A stretch of 64,000 bases of DNA from Flavobacterium succinicans LMG 10402 (GCF_000611675.1 NZ_JATV01000001.1:124001-188000); one strand, 5' to 3'; counted from the first letter of the stretch, positions 18,108 through 26,513 are shown. Translations and numbers: made by a program. Notes: generated by a model from the sequence alone, not told the origin.

Positions 18108-18137
18108 CAAAAGTAATCAATTACTTTTAAGTCACAA
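18108..18137 (-). promoter_or_regulatory. bioB promoter with overlapping palindrome
   Basis: On the minus strand TTG (18137-18135), 19 bases and TACTTTTG (18115-18108) match the Bacteroidota promoter exactly. The perfect palindrome AAAAGTAA-TCAA-TTACTTTT (18109-18128) covers the spacer and the -7 box, a good position for a repressor. The regulator is unknown. Confidence 0.65.
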
Positions 18138-18163
18138 AGACAGTAGTCCAAAAGCTAGTTTTT

Positions 18164-18601
18164 TTAGTCCGTTACAAATCGGTTATTCCAATACAATAAC
18201 AACAACATTGTAACCACCACGGTAGAAGCTATGCCTTCAAACAAGAGGCAAATGCTATACAAAATAACGGTTGGATTGCCACCAAAAAGAAACGTTTTGG
18301 ATAGTGATTCCACAAAAGCATCACCTCCTTGCATGTAACTGTAAATAATGAGCCCGATGATACTCAAAAAAACACCATACAACGAGGTTTTCATTCCTGA
18401 TACGGCATTGTCGGCCATGTTGAGGTTGCCATCGGTTATATTCATCAGTAAGGTTCGATTCACGCCGTAAAGCACAAATATAGTGTTGAATAATCTGAGA
18501 TAAAACACATCAGATAAGCCCACAAGATTCATGATTAAAAAATACAAGGCTATTCCCAGAAAGATCAGAAAGCCATTTTGAAATTCTCTTGAAAGTATCA
18601 T
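18164..18601 (-). CDS. Small integral membrane protein of unknown function
   Basis: This 145-residue protein has four hydrophobic segments, at about 10-30 (GFLIFLGIALYFLIMNLVGL), 35-50, 75-95 (GVFLSIIGLIIYSYM) and 110-140 (VILYSICLLFEGIASTVVVTM). It therefore sits in the inner membrane. There is no signal peptide or recognised catalytic motif, and I do not recognise the family. It lies upstream of bioB on the same strand, but bioB has its own promoter, so they need not be co-transcribed. Confidence 0.7.
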   Translation of the reverse strand: MILSREFQNGFLIFLGIALYFLIMNLVGLSDVFYLRLFNTIFVLYGVNRTLLMNITDGNLNMADNAVSGMKTSLYGVFLSIIGLIIYSYMQGGDAFVESLSKTFLFGGNPTVILYSICLLFEGIASTVVVTMLLLLYWNNRFVTD

Positions 18602-18674
18602 GCCGAAAAATTTTAAGGGTTACTATATAAAGCTTACTACTACACTAAACAACATTTTTCAAATCTTATTATTT

Positions 18675-18940
18675 GGGCGTTACCTCAAGGGTCGGGCTCA
18701 ATGTCATTAAGTTAAGGATTAAATGATAAAATGATTGCTGATTTTTGATTAACGATTTTTGATTGCTGATGTATAAGATACTGAAAATCATATAATTTTA
18801 CTCACTTGCTCTAAAATCTAAAATCAAGAATCGTTAATCTTCAATCTAAATCTCTTAACTTAATGACATTGGGGTCGGGCTCACGTTACAATCTTTTTGA
18901 GGTAGAAAAAGCCTCAAAAAGGATTTCCACTGCAAACGAA
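18675..18940. repeat. Structured intergenic element interrupted by a MITE-like insertion
   Basis: The sequence starts 'gggcgttacctcaagggtcgggct' in two parts and resumes after the insertion at 18872 with 'cacgttacaatc'. It then has a 10-bp stem (CTTTTTGAGG / CCTCAAAAAGG) at ~18893-18922 and 'atttccactgcaa'. From memory this resembles a repeat common between genes in Flavobacteria; I could not check this. No gene is visible in 18602-19093. Confidence 0.55.
18699..18871 (-). mobile_element. MITE-like element, copy A (173 bp, perfect 18-bp terminal inverted repeats)
   Basis: The ends CAATGTCATTAAGTTAAG (18699-18716) and CTTAACTTAATGACATTG (18854-18871) are perfect inverse complements. The element is flanked by an identical 10-bp duplication GGGTCGGGCT (18689-18698 and 18872-18881). 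It has no ORF. Read on the minus strand it aligns over its whole length with the copy at 23682-23862. The flanking duplication indicates transposition by an enzyme supplied elsewhere. Confidence 0.85.
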
Positions 18941-19093
18941 GTTCATTGAACACCTATGGAAATAATATAAGTGAAGTAATTCCTAGCCAAAACGCTGTAC
19001 TTAATAGAATTAAGTCATATAATTGAAAAAATTTTCAATTATTGACCTCTAAATTAAGGATTTAAACGGAAGGAATTCCAATTTAAGGGAAGA

Positions 19094-20065
19094 TTAACGA
19101 TTGTTAAGTGATTGGTAAACAGTAAAGTAATCTCTGGTTTCTTGTTCGTCTGTAGCCAATTGATTTTTGAGAGCGGTAATGTTTTCGAATTTTTGTTCGG
19201 AACGTAAGCGGTGCAAAATGTCAATTTTTAATGATGTTCCATAGAGATCGTTATAAAAATCTAAGAAATGCACTTCAATACTTTGTGTATCACCACCAAC
19301 TGTTGGGTTGTTTCCTATGTTCATCATGCCATAAACCGTTTGTTCATGGATGATGCTTTTTACCACATACACTCCTTTTTGAGGGATCAATTTGTAGGCT
19401 TCATTGATACTTATGTTGGCGGTAGGGAATCCGATGGTGCGCCCCAATTGTTTGCCTTTGATTACTTCACCATAAATAGAATAGGGGTATTCAAGGTATT
19501 GGTTGGCTAAATCAATATTGCCTTCTGTAATGGCATTTCTTATTTTAGTTGAGCTAACCGAAATATCATTTATTTCTTGAGCCGAAATTTGCTCGACTTC
19601 AAAATTATAGGTTTTTCCAAAAGCTATGAGATCGTGGATATCGGCCGTTCTGTTACTCCCAAATCGATGATCGTATCCAATGATGATTTTTTGTATTTTT
19701 AGTTTTTCTACCAAAATATCTCGGACAAATTCCTCGGCACTCAATTTAGAGAACGTAGTGTCAAAGGGATGTATGATCAGATTTTCGACTCCTAATTTTT
19801 CAAGTAATTCTTTCTTTTCATCAATAGTGTTCAGTAATTTTAAATCTTTTTTTCCCTGTAAAACCATTCTTGGGTGCGGAAAAAAAGTAAGTACCACACT
19901 CTCGTATGTTCCATGTAAGGTGCTTTGTGTTACTTTGTTCAAAATAGATTTGTGTCCAAAATGAACCCCGTCAAAAGTGCCTAATGTGAGAATTGTTTTT
20001 TTAGTAGCAACAAATTCGTTTATGGAGTGAAAAATCTTCAAAATGACTAATTTATAAAGCTGCAA
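19094..20065 (-). CDS. ribF: Bifunctional riboflavin kinase / FAD synthetase
   Basis: This protein converts riboflavin to FMN and then FAD in the cytoplasm. The N-terminal adenylyltransferase domain shows LGTFDGVHFGHKSIL with the H-x-G-H motif at 35-38 and FFPHPRMVL. The C-terminal flavokinase domain shows GKQLGRTIGFPTANI and GMMNIGNNPTVGG. Length (323 residues) is near normal. The ATG gives an extra MQLYKLVIL; an in-frame TTG at 20041 would start MKIFHSINEF, which looks more like the family N-terminus. The TTG start is therefore plausible. It is divergent from the metalloprotease gene. Confidence 0.96.
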   Translation of the reverse strand: MQLYKLVILKIFHSINEFVATKKTILTLGTFDGVHFGHKSILNKVTQSTLHGTYESVVLTFFPHPRMVLQGKKDLKLLNTIDEKKELLEKLGVENLIIHPFDTTFSKLSAEEFVRDILVEKLKIQKIIIGYDHRFGSNRTADIHDLIAFGKTYNFEVEQISAQEINDISVSSTKIRNAITEGNIDLANQYLEYPYSIYGEVIKGKQLGRTIGFPTANISINEAYKLIPQKGVYVVKSIIHEQTVYGMMNIGNNPTVGGDTQSIEVHFLDFYNDLYGTSLKIDILHRLRSEQKFENITALKNQLATDEQETRDYFTVYQSLNNR

Positions 20066-20199
20066 ATTTATACTTTAAATGGTTATAGAAGCAAATTCAG
20101 TGGTTACATTTCTCTCGTAATTTGTTAATTCTATTCATTTAATCGTTGCGGTAGTGCGTTTGATTTGTTTATTTGTTAAAAGAATTCATTTTATTGTTT

Positions 20200-20207
20200 T
20201 AATTTTG
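20200..20207 (+). promoter_or_regulatory. -7 box of metalloprotease gene
   Basis: TAATTTTG fits TAnnTTTG and ends 20 bases before the ATG at 20228. A TTTG lies at 20172-20175, about 24 bases upstream, slightly far for a -33 element. Confidence 0.45.
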
Positions 20208-20227
20208 AGTACTTAAATACTTGATTA

Positions 20228-22882
20228 ATGAAGAAAATCATTGTTGGATTACTCATTTTTTGTGCCTCAATCCCAATATTGGCCCAAGAACAAGAAGTTT
20301 GGAAGAGAATAGTTTTGTCAACAGATATTCAGCGACAATTGATGGAGGAGAGGCCTTTTGAAGCGATCTTTGAGCTTCAAAAGGCCAATTGGTCAAAAGT
20401 TATGGCCTCTGCCAAGGGGAAAAACAAAGAAAATGCTGCTACAACAATAGACTTACCAAATGTTAAGGGAGTTTCAGAACAATTTTTAGTTTGGGAAACT
20501 TCTAATTTTGATCCATTGCTACAAGCTCAATTTCCTTCTATTCGTTCTTTTTCGGGTAAAGGAATTACAGATCCTTCGGCACGCGTTTTTTTTAGTACTT
20601 CTGAACAAGGGGTTCAAACTATGATTTTGAGAAACAATTCCCAAGCTGAATTTATAGAACCGGTTAAAGGAACTGCCAATACCTATGTTTTGTATCGTTC
20701 TGATAAAACCGATAAAGGTGTTTTGCCCTTGAGTTGCAGTACTGACGAAGTTGCCTTGTCTAAAAGGATAACCAATATTTCCGCCAAAACCACGGTCAGT
20801 GATCGTGTGTTTCGTACCTTTCGATTGGCTTTGTCGTGTACTGGTGAGTATACTCTTTATCATGGCGGGACCAAAGAAGGTGCCTTGGCTGCGATGAATG
20901 CTACTATGACCAGAGTAAATGGCGTTTTTAATCGAGATCTAGCGCTCCGATTAGTAATTATTCCCAATAATTTAGATGTCATTTATACCAATGCGACTTC
21001 CGATCCGTATGATCCGGTGGTGGGATCAAATGCGCCTGATACATGGAATCAACAACTTCAAAATACATTGACCAGTACTATTGGGGAGGCGAACTATGAT
21101 ATCGGTCATTTGTTTGGCGCCTCTGGTGGCGGAGGAAATGCAGGTTGTATTGGTTGCGTTTGTGAGAATGGACGAAAAGGGAGCGCTTTTACATCGCCCT
21201 CGAATAATAAACCTGAAGGGGATTTATTCGATATTGATTTTGTAGCGCATGAATTTGGACATCAGCTAGGGGCTACCCATACCTTTTCGCATGATATTGA
21301 AGGTACAGATACCAATGTAGAACCCGGTAGCGGTTCTACTATTATGGGATATGCCGGAATTACGGATTATAATGTACAGGCTAATTCTGATGATTATTTT
21401 ACGTATGCTAGTATTGCTCAGATTCAAGAAAATTTAGTCACAAAAACGTGTCCGCTGCAAACTAGCATTACGACACCTTCGTTTGCTGTGAACGCTGGTC
21501 CAGATTATACGATTCCCAAAAGCACTCCTTTTTTACTAAAAGGGACCACTAGCGGAACAACTACCAGCGCTTTTACTTATGTTTGGGAACAGAATGATAC
21601 TGCTATAACGACTTTTGGAGCCAAAAGTTTAGCGATTGCTGATAAACCTGATGGTCCATTGTTTCGGTCTTTTCCTCCAACGGCTTCGTTGACGCGTTAT
21701 TTTCCTTCTTATGACAAAGTGCTTGTGAATCGATTTAACAGTGAGTGGGAATCCTTAGCTAGCATTGGTCGTACCCTGACGTTTGTTTTTACTGCACGTG
21801 ATAATGCTTTGGCGGGTTCTGGGCAAACCGCTTCAGATGCGACGCGTATTACGGTTAGCAATACCGTAGGTCCTTTTGAAATAACTGCTCCCAATGCTGT
21901 TGATTTGAGTTGGGCTCCAGGTAGTACTCAAACCATAACTTGGAATGTTAATGGTTCTAATACTTTGGCTGGTGCGAGTGCTGTGAATATTAAATTGTCT
22001 ACGGATGGTGGGCTTACTTTTCCTGCTACATTGATAGCTAACACGCCCAATGATGGCTCACAGTCTGTCGAGGTTCCATTTGTTTCTGCGTTAGAGTGTA
22101 GGATTTTGGTGGAGCCAGTTAATTCTGTTTTTTATGCTATAAATCCTATACCGTTTGCCATTGGCTATACAACGGTTTCTGCTTGCAATACTTATAATTT
22201 TGCTGCACCAATAGTCATTACAGATGGTTCGAGTCAATATGTGAATCGTGAAATTGTGGTTCCATCGGGTTTAGGTGTGATCAAAGAAGTTACGGTCGAT
22301 TTGGTTATTTCCCATGCTTATCTATCAGATGTGGAATTGGAGTTAGTGAGTCCAACCAAACAAACGGTGCGTTTGTTGCAGAGAATATGTGGTGCTACGA
22401 ATGAAACCTTACGGTTGAAGTTGGACGATAGTGGAGCTGTGGTGGATTGTGCCAATACAACGACACAAGTGATTACACCGGCCGATTTGTTGAGTGGATT
22501 TAATGGGCAAGATGCGGCAGGCACTTGGCTGTTGCGTGTGAGAGATCGTTTTGGTGGTGATAGTGGTACTGTAAGTGCTGCTTCGGTTACAGTTTGTACT
22601 AAAAAGGCAACCTTGGGCGTGAGGGATACTATGGTAGATGCTGTTAGGCTGTTTCCAAATCCTTCTAAAGGGAGTTGTACTATTCAGTTTGCGGGATTTG
22701 CTAAGGGGGTGGTTCGCATAGCCATGACGGATTTGTTGGGTAGAAATGTGTATCGAAATGAATTTGCTAACGCTGGTACTTTTGATGAAACAATTGATTT
22801 TAAAAACGTGGCTGCCGGTGTGTATTTGTTAACATTAGAGGATGGGGAAAAGAAAATAGTGCGAAAAGTAATATTTGAATAA
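20228..22882 (+). CDS. Secreted reprolysin-like zinc metalloprotease with P domain and T9SS sorting domain
   Basis: This 884-residue protein has a signal peptide (MKKIIVGLLIFCASIPILAQ) and a propeptide region to ~200. The metzincin catalytic domain carries HEFGHQLGATH (~341-351), the HExxHxxGxxH zinc site, and a Met-turn in TIMGYAG. A middle Ig/PKD-like part follows. A proprotein-convertase P-like domain lies at ~655-790 (VTVDLVISHAYLSDVELELVSP, DAAGTWLLRVRDRFGGDSG). A T9SS type A sorting domain starts at ~808 (LFPNPSKG, MTDLLGRNVYR, GVYLL). It should be exported by Sec and T9SS and digest protein outside the cell. It is monocistronic with a terminator just after it. Confidence 0.93.
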   Translation: MKKIIVGLLIFCASIPILAQEQEVWKRIVLSTDIQRQLMEERPFEAIFELQKANWSKVMASAKGKNKENAATTIDLPNVKGVSEQFLVWETSNFDPLLQAQFPSIRSFSGKGITDPSARVFFSTSEQGVQTMILRNNSQAEFIEPVKGTANTYVLYRSDKTDKGVLPLSCSTDEVALSKRITNISAKTTVSDRVFRTFRLALSCTGEYTLYHGGTKEGALAAMNATMTRVNGVFNRDLALRLVIIPNNLDVIYTNATSDPYDPVVGSNAPDTWNQQLQNTLTSTIGEANYDIGHLFGASGGGGNAGCIGCVCENGRKGSAFTSPSNNKPEGDLFDIDFVAHEFGHQLGATHTFSHDIEGTDTNVEPGSGSTIMGYAGITDYNVQANSDDYFTYASIAQIQENLVTKTCPLQTSITTPSFAVNAGPDYTIPKSTPFLLKGTTSGTTTSAFTYVWEQNDTAITTFGAKSLAIADKPDGPLFRSFPPTASLTRYFPSYDKVLVNRFNSEWESLASIGRTLTFVFTARDNALAGSGQTASDATRITVSNTVGPFEITAPNAVDLSWAPGSTQTITWNVNGSNTLAGASAVNIKLSTDGGLTFPATLIANTPNDGSQSVEVPFVSALECRILVEPVNSVFYAINPIPFAIGYTTVSACNTYNFAAPIVITDGSSQYVNREIVVPSGLGVIKEVTVDLVISHAYLSDVELELVSPTKQTVRLLQRICGATNETLRLKLDDSGAVVDCANTTTQVITPADLLSGFNGQDAAGTWLLRVRDRFGGDSGTVSAASVTVCTKKATLGVRDTMVDAVRLFPNPSKGSCTIQFAGFAKGVVRIAMTDLLGRNVYRNEFANAGTFDETIDFKNVAAGVYLLTLEDGEKKIVRKVIFE

Positions 22883-22910
22883 AGTACACGTCAGTGCTGG
22901 AAAGAGAAAG

Positions 22911-22940
22911 GGGGAAACAGTTTGGTTTCCCCTTTTTTTA
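22911..22940 (+). terminator. Terminator after metalloprotease
   Basis: The stem GGGGAAAC/GTTTCCCC has a 6-base loop and is followed by seven T's. It sits between two convergent genes and reaches the pth stop codon. Confidence 0.85.
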
Positions 22941-23507
22941 TTTTCCGTTAAAGGTTGTCATGGTGTTTTCAATTCCTGCTGTGCCAAAAGATTTGATAAT
23001 TTCGGCGGTGGTTTCGAGGCGTTCGGGTAGTTTTTCTTTCTCATTTTCATCCCATTCTCCTAAAACATAGTCGACTTGTTGTCCTTTTTTGAATTCATCG
23101 CTGATGCCAAAGCGGAAGCGGGTGTATTCTTGTGTATTCAAAACAAGGTTGATGTTTTTGAGTCCGTTATGTCCGCCATCGCTTCCTTTTTTGCGGATGC
23201 GAATGGTACCGAAGGATAGATTTAAATCATCGGTGATGACCAATAGGTTTTCTAAAGGAATGTTTTCTTTGTCCATCCAATATTTTACGGCCTTACCGCT
23301 CAAATTCATGTAAGTATTGGGTTTCAAAAGCAAGAATGTTCGCCCTTTGAACTTGTATTCGGCCAAGGCGCCAAGTTTTACGGTTTGAAAATCTAGGCTT
23401 TCTTTTCGAGCTAAAAAATCCAGCACTTTAAAACCAATGTTGTGACGGGTATTGACATATTCGGCACCAATGTTGCCTAATCCTACTATTAAAAACTTTT
23501 TACTCAC
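22938..23507 (-). CDS. pth: Peptidyl-tRNA hydrolase
   Basis: This 189-residue cytoplasmic enzyme frees tRNA from stalled peptidyl-tRNA. It shows FLIVGLGNIGAEYVNTRHNIGF with catalytic His22, LLKPNTYMNLSG, ITDDLNLSFG and GSDGGHNGLKNI, all family signatures. The length is standard. It lies downstream of rplY on the same strand, separated by a 560-base region filled with a MITE-like copy and a structured motif, so the common rplY-pth pairing is interrupted here. Confidence 0.97.
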   Translation of the reverse strand: MSKKFLIVGLGNIGAEYVNTRHNIGFKVLDFLARKESLDFQTVKLGALAEYKFKGRTFLLLKPNTYMNLSGKAVKYWMDKENIPLENLLVITDDLNLSFGTIRIRKKGSDGGHNGLKNINLVLNTQEYTRFRFGISDEFKKGQQVDYVLGEWDENEKEKLPERLETTAEIIKSFGTAGIENTMTTFNGK

Positions 23508-23681
23508 TTTCTCAATATTTTTTGGTGTTCGTGAACCACCGGTTTTATTTTACCTTGTATTGCTGCTTTTTTTGTGATGGAAACAAAATTTGGATCCATT
23601 TTCTGATGTTGCAAAAATAGTGTATTTAGTGCAGAAGTTAAATTGAAAGGCTATAATTGTTATGGAAAGGAGCCATGTAGT

Positions 23682-23862
23682 CAATAGTATAAAGTTAAGA
23701 GCTTTTAGATTGACGATTAACGATTCTTGATTTTAGATTTTAGATTTTGGTGCAAGTGAATAAAAAAGCAAAAGATTTTCAGTATTTTTTATCAACAATC
23801 AAAAATCGTTAATCAAAAATCAGCAATCTATTTATGATTTAGCTATTAACTTAATGAGATTG
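23682..23862 (+). mobile_element. MITE-like element, copy B (181 bp)
   Basis: It aligns along its whole length with the reverse complement of copy A: agttaagag, gattaacgattcttgatttt, gattttcagtat, caatcaaaaatcgttaatc, tcagcaatc, ttaacttaatg. Its left end (CAATAGTATAAAGTTAAG) differs from copy A at four of 18 positions. The flanks GCCATGTAGT (23672-23681) and GGCGTGTAGT (23863-23872) match at 8 of 10 bases, consistent with an older target duplication. Confidence 0.8.
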
Positions 23863-23873
23863 GGCGTGTAGTG

Positions 23874-23940
23874 TAGCCCTGATGGGAGCGGCATCCTTTG
23901 CTGACGGGGTTCGGCAGTAAAGATATAGCGGACAGCAGGA
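23874..23940 (+). ncRNA. Structured RNA-like motif, copy 1 (Flavo-1-like)
   Basis: TAGCCCTGAT..GCGGCATCCTTT (5') and AAAGATATAGCGGACAGCAGGA-type 3' half flank a variable hairpin (GCTGA/TTCGGC). Outer pairing CCTG/CAGG closes it. A second copy at 59905-59973 (minus strand) keeps both halves and has a quite different but still paired central hairpin. From memory this resembles the Flavo-1 RNA motif of Flavobacteria; this was not verified. Confidence 0.55.
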
Positions 23941-24015
23941 GGACTCGTGATTAATAGAAGGGAGGTGTGCTTCTAATTAAAATTATGAATTATAGGATCT
24001 GAAACAAGTTCAGAT

Positions 24016-24048
24016 TAAAAAAAAGCGCCAGTTGTGTAACTGACGCTT
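24016..24048 (-). terminator. rplY terminator
   Basis: On the minus strand a stem (AGCG-x-CAGTT / AACTG-x-CGCT, loop gtgt on the plus strand) is followed by eight T's, 21 bases after the rplY stop. Confidence 0.85.
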
Positions 24049-24069
24049 TGATATAATGATTGAAAAAAA

Positions 24070-24681
24070 TTATTTTTTCTTTCCTTTTGCAGGAGCTTTT
24101 GCTGCTTTTGCTGCTTCTTGAGCGGCTTTCATAGCGGCACGAGAGATCTTCACTTGACAGATAACAGTGTTGTCTGGGTGCATGATTTTGAAGTTTGGTG
24201 TAGGTACTTTAGTTACATACAATTTGTTACCCATGTCTAATGGAGTAATGTCAGCCTCAACAAAATCAGGAAGATTTTTTGGTAATGCTTTTACTTTTAA
24301 TTTACGGTTGTTCATACGTAAGTCACCACCTGCCATAACTCCTTTAGAGTTACCGATAATTTTTACTGGAACTTCCATAGTGATTTCTTTGTCTTCGTGA
24401 ATTTGGAAGAAATCAATGTGTAAAATTTTGTCAGATACTGGGTGTACTTGAATGTCTTGTAATACAGCATTGAAGGTTTTACCATTACCCAATTCAATCA
24501 CAACTGTGTGCGCGTTTGGAGTGTAAACCAAGTTCTTGAAAGCTATAACTTCCGCTGAAAAATGAACTGCCTGATTTCCTCCGTATAATACGCAAGGAAC
24601 CAATCCAGCATTACGTAAGGCTTTAGTTGACACTTTGCCCACGCTTTCTCTTTCTGATCCTTTAATTGTAATCGATTTCAT
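24070..24681 (-). CDS. rplY: 50S ribosomal protein L25 / general stress protein Ctc
   Basis: This 203-residue L25 of the long CTC type has an N-terminal 5S rRNA-binding beta-barrel ([33 protein letters not shown]), the core [14 protein letters not shown] and a C-terminal TL5-like domain ([31 protein letters not shown]). The tail is rich in Ala and Lys ([14 protein letters not shown]), usual in Bacteroidota. It binds 5S rRNA in the large subunit. It lies between prs and pth, a conserved bacterial neighbourhood (prs-rplY-pth). Confidence 0.97.
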   Translation of the reverse strand: MKSITIKGSERESVGKVSTKALRNAGLVPCVLYGGNQAVHFSAEVIAFKNLVYTPNAHTVVIELGNGKTFNAVLQDIQVHPVSDKILHIDFFQIHEDKEITMEVPVKIIGNSKGVMAGGDLRMNNRKLKVKALPKNLPDFVEADITPLDMGNKLYVTKVPTPNFKIMHPDNTVICQVKISRAAMKAAQEAAKAAKAPAKGKKK

Positions 24682-24726
24682 TTTAAATATTTATATAGTT
24701 ATTAATTAAACTCTTCTTTTGGAGTG

Positions 24727-24779
24727 ATTAGTAATTGGTTATTAGTGATTAGCTTTGTTTTTTTTTGCTAATTACTAAT
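24727..24779. repeat. AT-rich hairpin between prs and rplY
   Basis: ATTAGTgATTAGC (24741-24753) pairs with GCTAATtACTAAT (24767-24779), and ATTAGTAATT also occurs at 24727. Neither strand has a following T-tract, so it looks like a repeat hairpin, not a terminator. Confidence 0.5.
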
Positions 24780-24801
24780 GACTAAGTGCTATTCACTAAT
24801 G

Positions 24802-25743
24802 CTACATTATAAATTTCCCACTAATGGAATTGTTGTGGTGTACCATGTGCATTACTTCGGCAAAAAGTGGTGCACAACTCAACACTTTTATTTTGCTAGA
24901 CTCTTTTCTTAATGGAATAGAATCTGAAACGATTAACTCGCTTAGTTTTGAATTTTCTATTTTTTCGTAAGCGCTACCTGATAAAATAGCGTGCGTACAA
25001 ATAGCTCTTACGCTCAAGGCGCCTTTTTCAATCATTAAATCGGCAGCTTTGGCTAAAGTTCCTCCAGTATCGATCATGTCGTCTACTAGAATTACATTTT
25101 TGCCTTTTACCTCACCAATCAATTCCATGGATTCGATAACGTTGGCTGCTTTTCTTTGTTTGTAGCAAATCACTACATCGGATTCTAAAAATTTAGAATA
25201 CGCATAGGCTCTTTTTGAACCTCCCATGTCTGGAGACGCGATAGTCAAATTTTCAAGTCCTAAGCTTTTTACATATGGTAAAAAGATAGTAGAGGCAAAT
25301 AAATGATCTACCGGTATTTCAAAGAATCCTTGAATTTGATCAGCATGTAAATCCATGGTCATAATTCTTGTGGCTCCTGCAGCATCTAATAAATTAGCTA
25401 CTAATTTGGCTCCAATTGGAACTCTTGGTTTGTCTTTTCGATCTTGTCTAGCCCATCCAAAATAGGGAATTACGGCGGTGATGTGTCTTGCTGAAGCTCT
25501 TTTGGCGGCATCGATCATCATCAATAATTCCATCAGATTGTCTGATGTTGGAAATGTTGAGCAAACAATAAAAACACGTAATCCTCTGATGGACTCTTCG
25601 TAAGAAGGTTGGAATTCTCCGTCGCTGTATTTGGCTAAGGTTACTTTTCCTAATGGGATTCCGTAATTTTTTGCAATTTGCTCTGCAAGATATACACTTT
25701 GTGAACAAGCAAAAATTTTAGCTTCTGGTTCTAGGTGTGACAT
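24802..25743 (-). CDS. prs: Ribose-phosphate pyrophosphokinase (PRPP synthetase)
   Basis: This 313-residue cytoplasmic enzyme makes PRPP from ribose-5-phosphate and ATP for nucleotide, His and Trp synthesis. It shows the N-terminal EPEAKIFACSQS..LAEQIAKNYG, GKVTLAKYSDGEFQP, the Mg-PRPP region TMDLHADQIQGFFEIPVD and the PRPP-binding loop VILVDDMIDTGGTL. Length is standard. It is followed by rplY on the same strand. The ORF is intact. Confidence 0.97.
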   Translation of the reverse strand: MSHLEPEAKIFACSQSVYLAEQIAKNYGIPLGKVTLAKYSDGEFQPSYEESIRGLRVFIVCSTFPTSDNLMELLMMIDAAKRASARHITAVIPYFGWARQDRKDKPRVPIGAKLVANLLDAAGATRIMTMDLHADQIQGFFEIPVDHLFASTIFLPYVKSLGLENLTIASPDMGGSKRAYAYSKFLESDVVICYKQRKAANVIESMELIGEVKGKNVILVDDMIDTGGTLAKAADLMIEKGALSVRAICTHAILSGSAYEKIENSKLSELIVSDSIPLRKESSKIKVLSCAPLFAEVMHMVHHNNSISGKFIM

Positions 25744-25918
25744 TTAGTATGTTGTTTTTAAAGCCCGTTACTATATTAGTGTGTTTTTTATTTTGAACGA
25801 ATTCAAAACAAAGTGTTCTAAAAGTCTCGGATGTAGTTAGTTAGTGTGTGTTGTTTTAACGAGGTGCAAATTTATGAAAATTATTCAAGACTGAAAGAAA
25901 AAAAACGAGTAATTTTTG

Positions 25919-25948
25919 TTGAACATTTAAAAATATTTTTTACATTTG
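25919..25948 (+). promoter_or_regulatory. tRNA-Leu promoter (TTG-N19-TACATTTG)
   Basis: TTG at 25919-25921 and TACATTTG at 25941-25948 are 19 bases apart, matching the Bacteroidota consensus. The tRNA starts 84 bases downstream. Confidence 0.7.
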
Positions 25949-26031
25949 CACCGTGTTAAAGAAACAGCAGTTTAGCTACCACTAAATTGTTCTTTATGCG
26001 TGAAACAACTGTTGTTGTTTCGGTCTGCTAA

Positions 26032-26111
26032 GCCCGGATGGCGGAATTGGTAGACGCGCTGGTCTCAAACACCTGTGGGAAACCGTGCCGGTTCGACTCC
26101 GGCTCCGGGTA
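26032..26111 (+). tRNA. tRNA-Leu (anticodon CAA)
   Basis: The acceptor stem GCCCGGA/TCCGGGT has discriminator A at 26111 and no encoded CCA. The D-arm is GGCGGAATTGGTAGACGC. The anticodon loop CTCAAAC gives CAA. The long variable arm of a class II tRNA (TGTGGGAAACCGT) and the T-arm GCCGG-TTCGACT-CCGGC are present. Its last 14 bases form the left attachment repeat of the integrated element, so the tRNA stays intact. The terminator now following it lies inside the element. Confidence 0.95.
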
Positions 26112-26112
26112 C
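26098..26112 (+). other. attL: left 15-bp direct repeat at tRNA 3' end
   Basis: TCCGGCTCCGGGTAC spans the T-stem and acceptor 3' end of tRNA-Leu and one base beyond. The identical 15-mer occurs at 32472-32486. Together they bracket a tyrosine-integrase element. Confidence 0.88.
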
Positions 26113-26115
26113 TTT

Positions 26116-26163
26116 AAAAGTCTGTATTAGCATTGTAAATCAATGCTTTGCAGACTTTTTTTA
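26116..26163 (+). terminator. Terminator following tRNA-Leu (carried by the element)
   Basis: AAAAGTCTG/CAGACTTTT and the inner AGCATTG/CAATGCT form a strong stem followed by seven T's. It lies just inside the left end of the integrated element, so it replaces the host tRNA terminator now found at 32489. Confidence 0.85.
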
Positions 26164-26171
26164 TTTCAGCG

Positions 26172-26190
26172 GCCCAACCATTGCCCAACC
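26172..26190 (+). promoter_or_regulatory. Left-end paired boxes, putative integrase arm sites
   Basis: GCCCAACC at 26172-26179 and 26183-26190 repeat with an 11-bp period, followed by ATTTTAA. A near-identical pair in the same orientation lies near the right end at 32302-32320. Confidence 0.6.
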
Positions 26191-26513
26191 ATTTTAAAAA
26201 CACTTAAAAAAAAGAGTGTTTTTTTAAATAAATCGGTATTTGTATTTTATACAGTTTATTGAATTGCCTGAAAAGAAATTTTCTAATATGTAAACTTTTC
26301 ACATATTTGTAATTTTCAAATCTTTTAATTCTTCAGCTGGAACTTGCTCCAACAAAAAAAAACACTATTTCTGCTTTAATGGATAGATTCTTTGTGGGTA
26401 ATTAACCAAGTGTAACAAAATATGCATTGACAATAAAATAACGCATTAAAACGGTTTATTTTAAGTCATTTAATTTTATACATTTGCTGTAAATCCTTTT
26501 GTTTAGTAGATTT

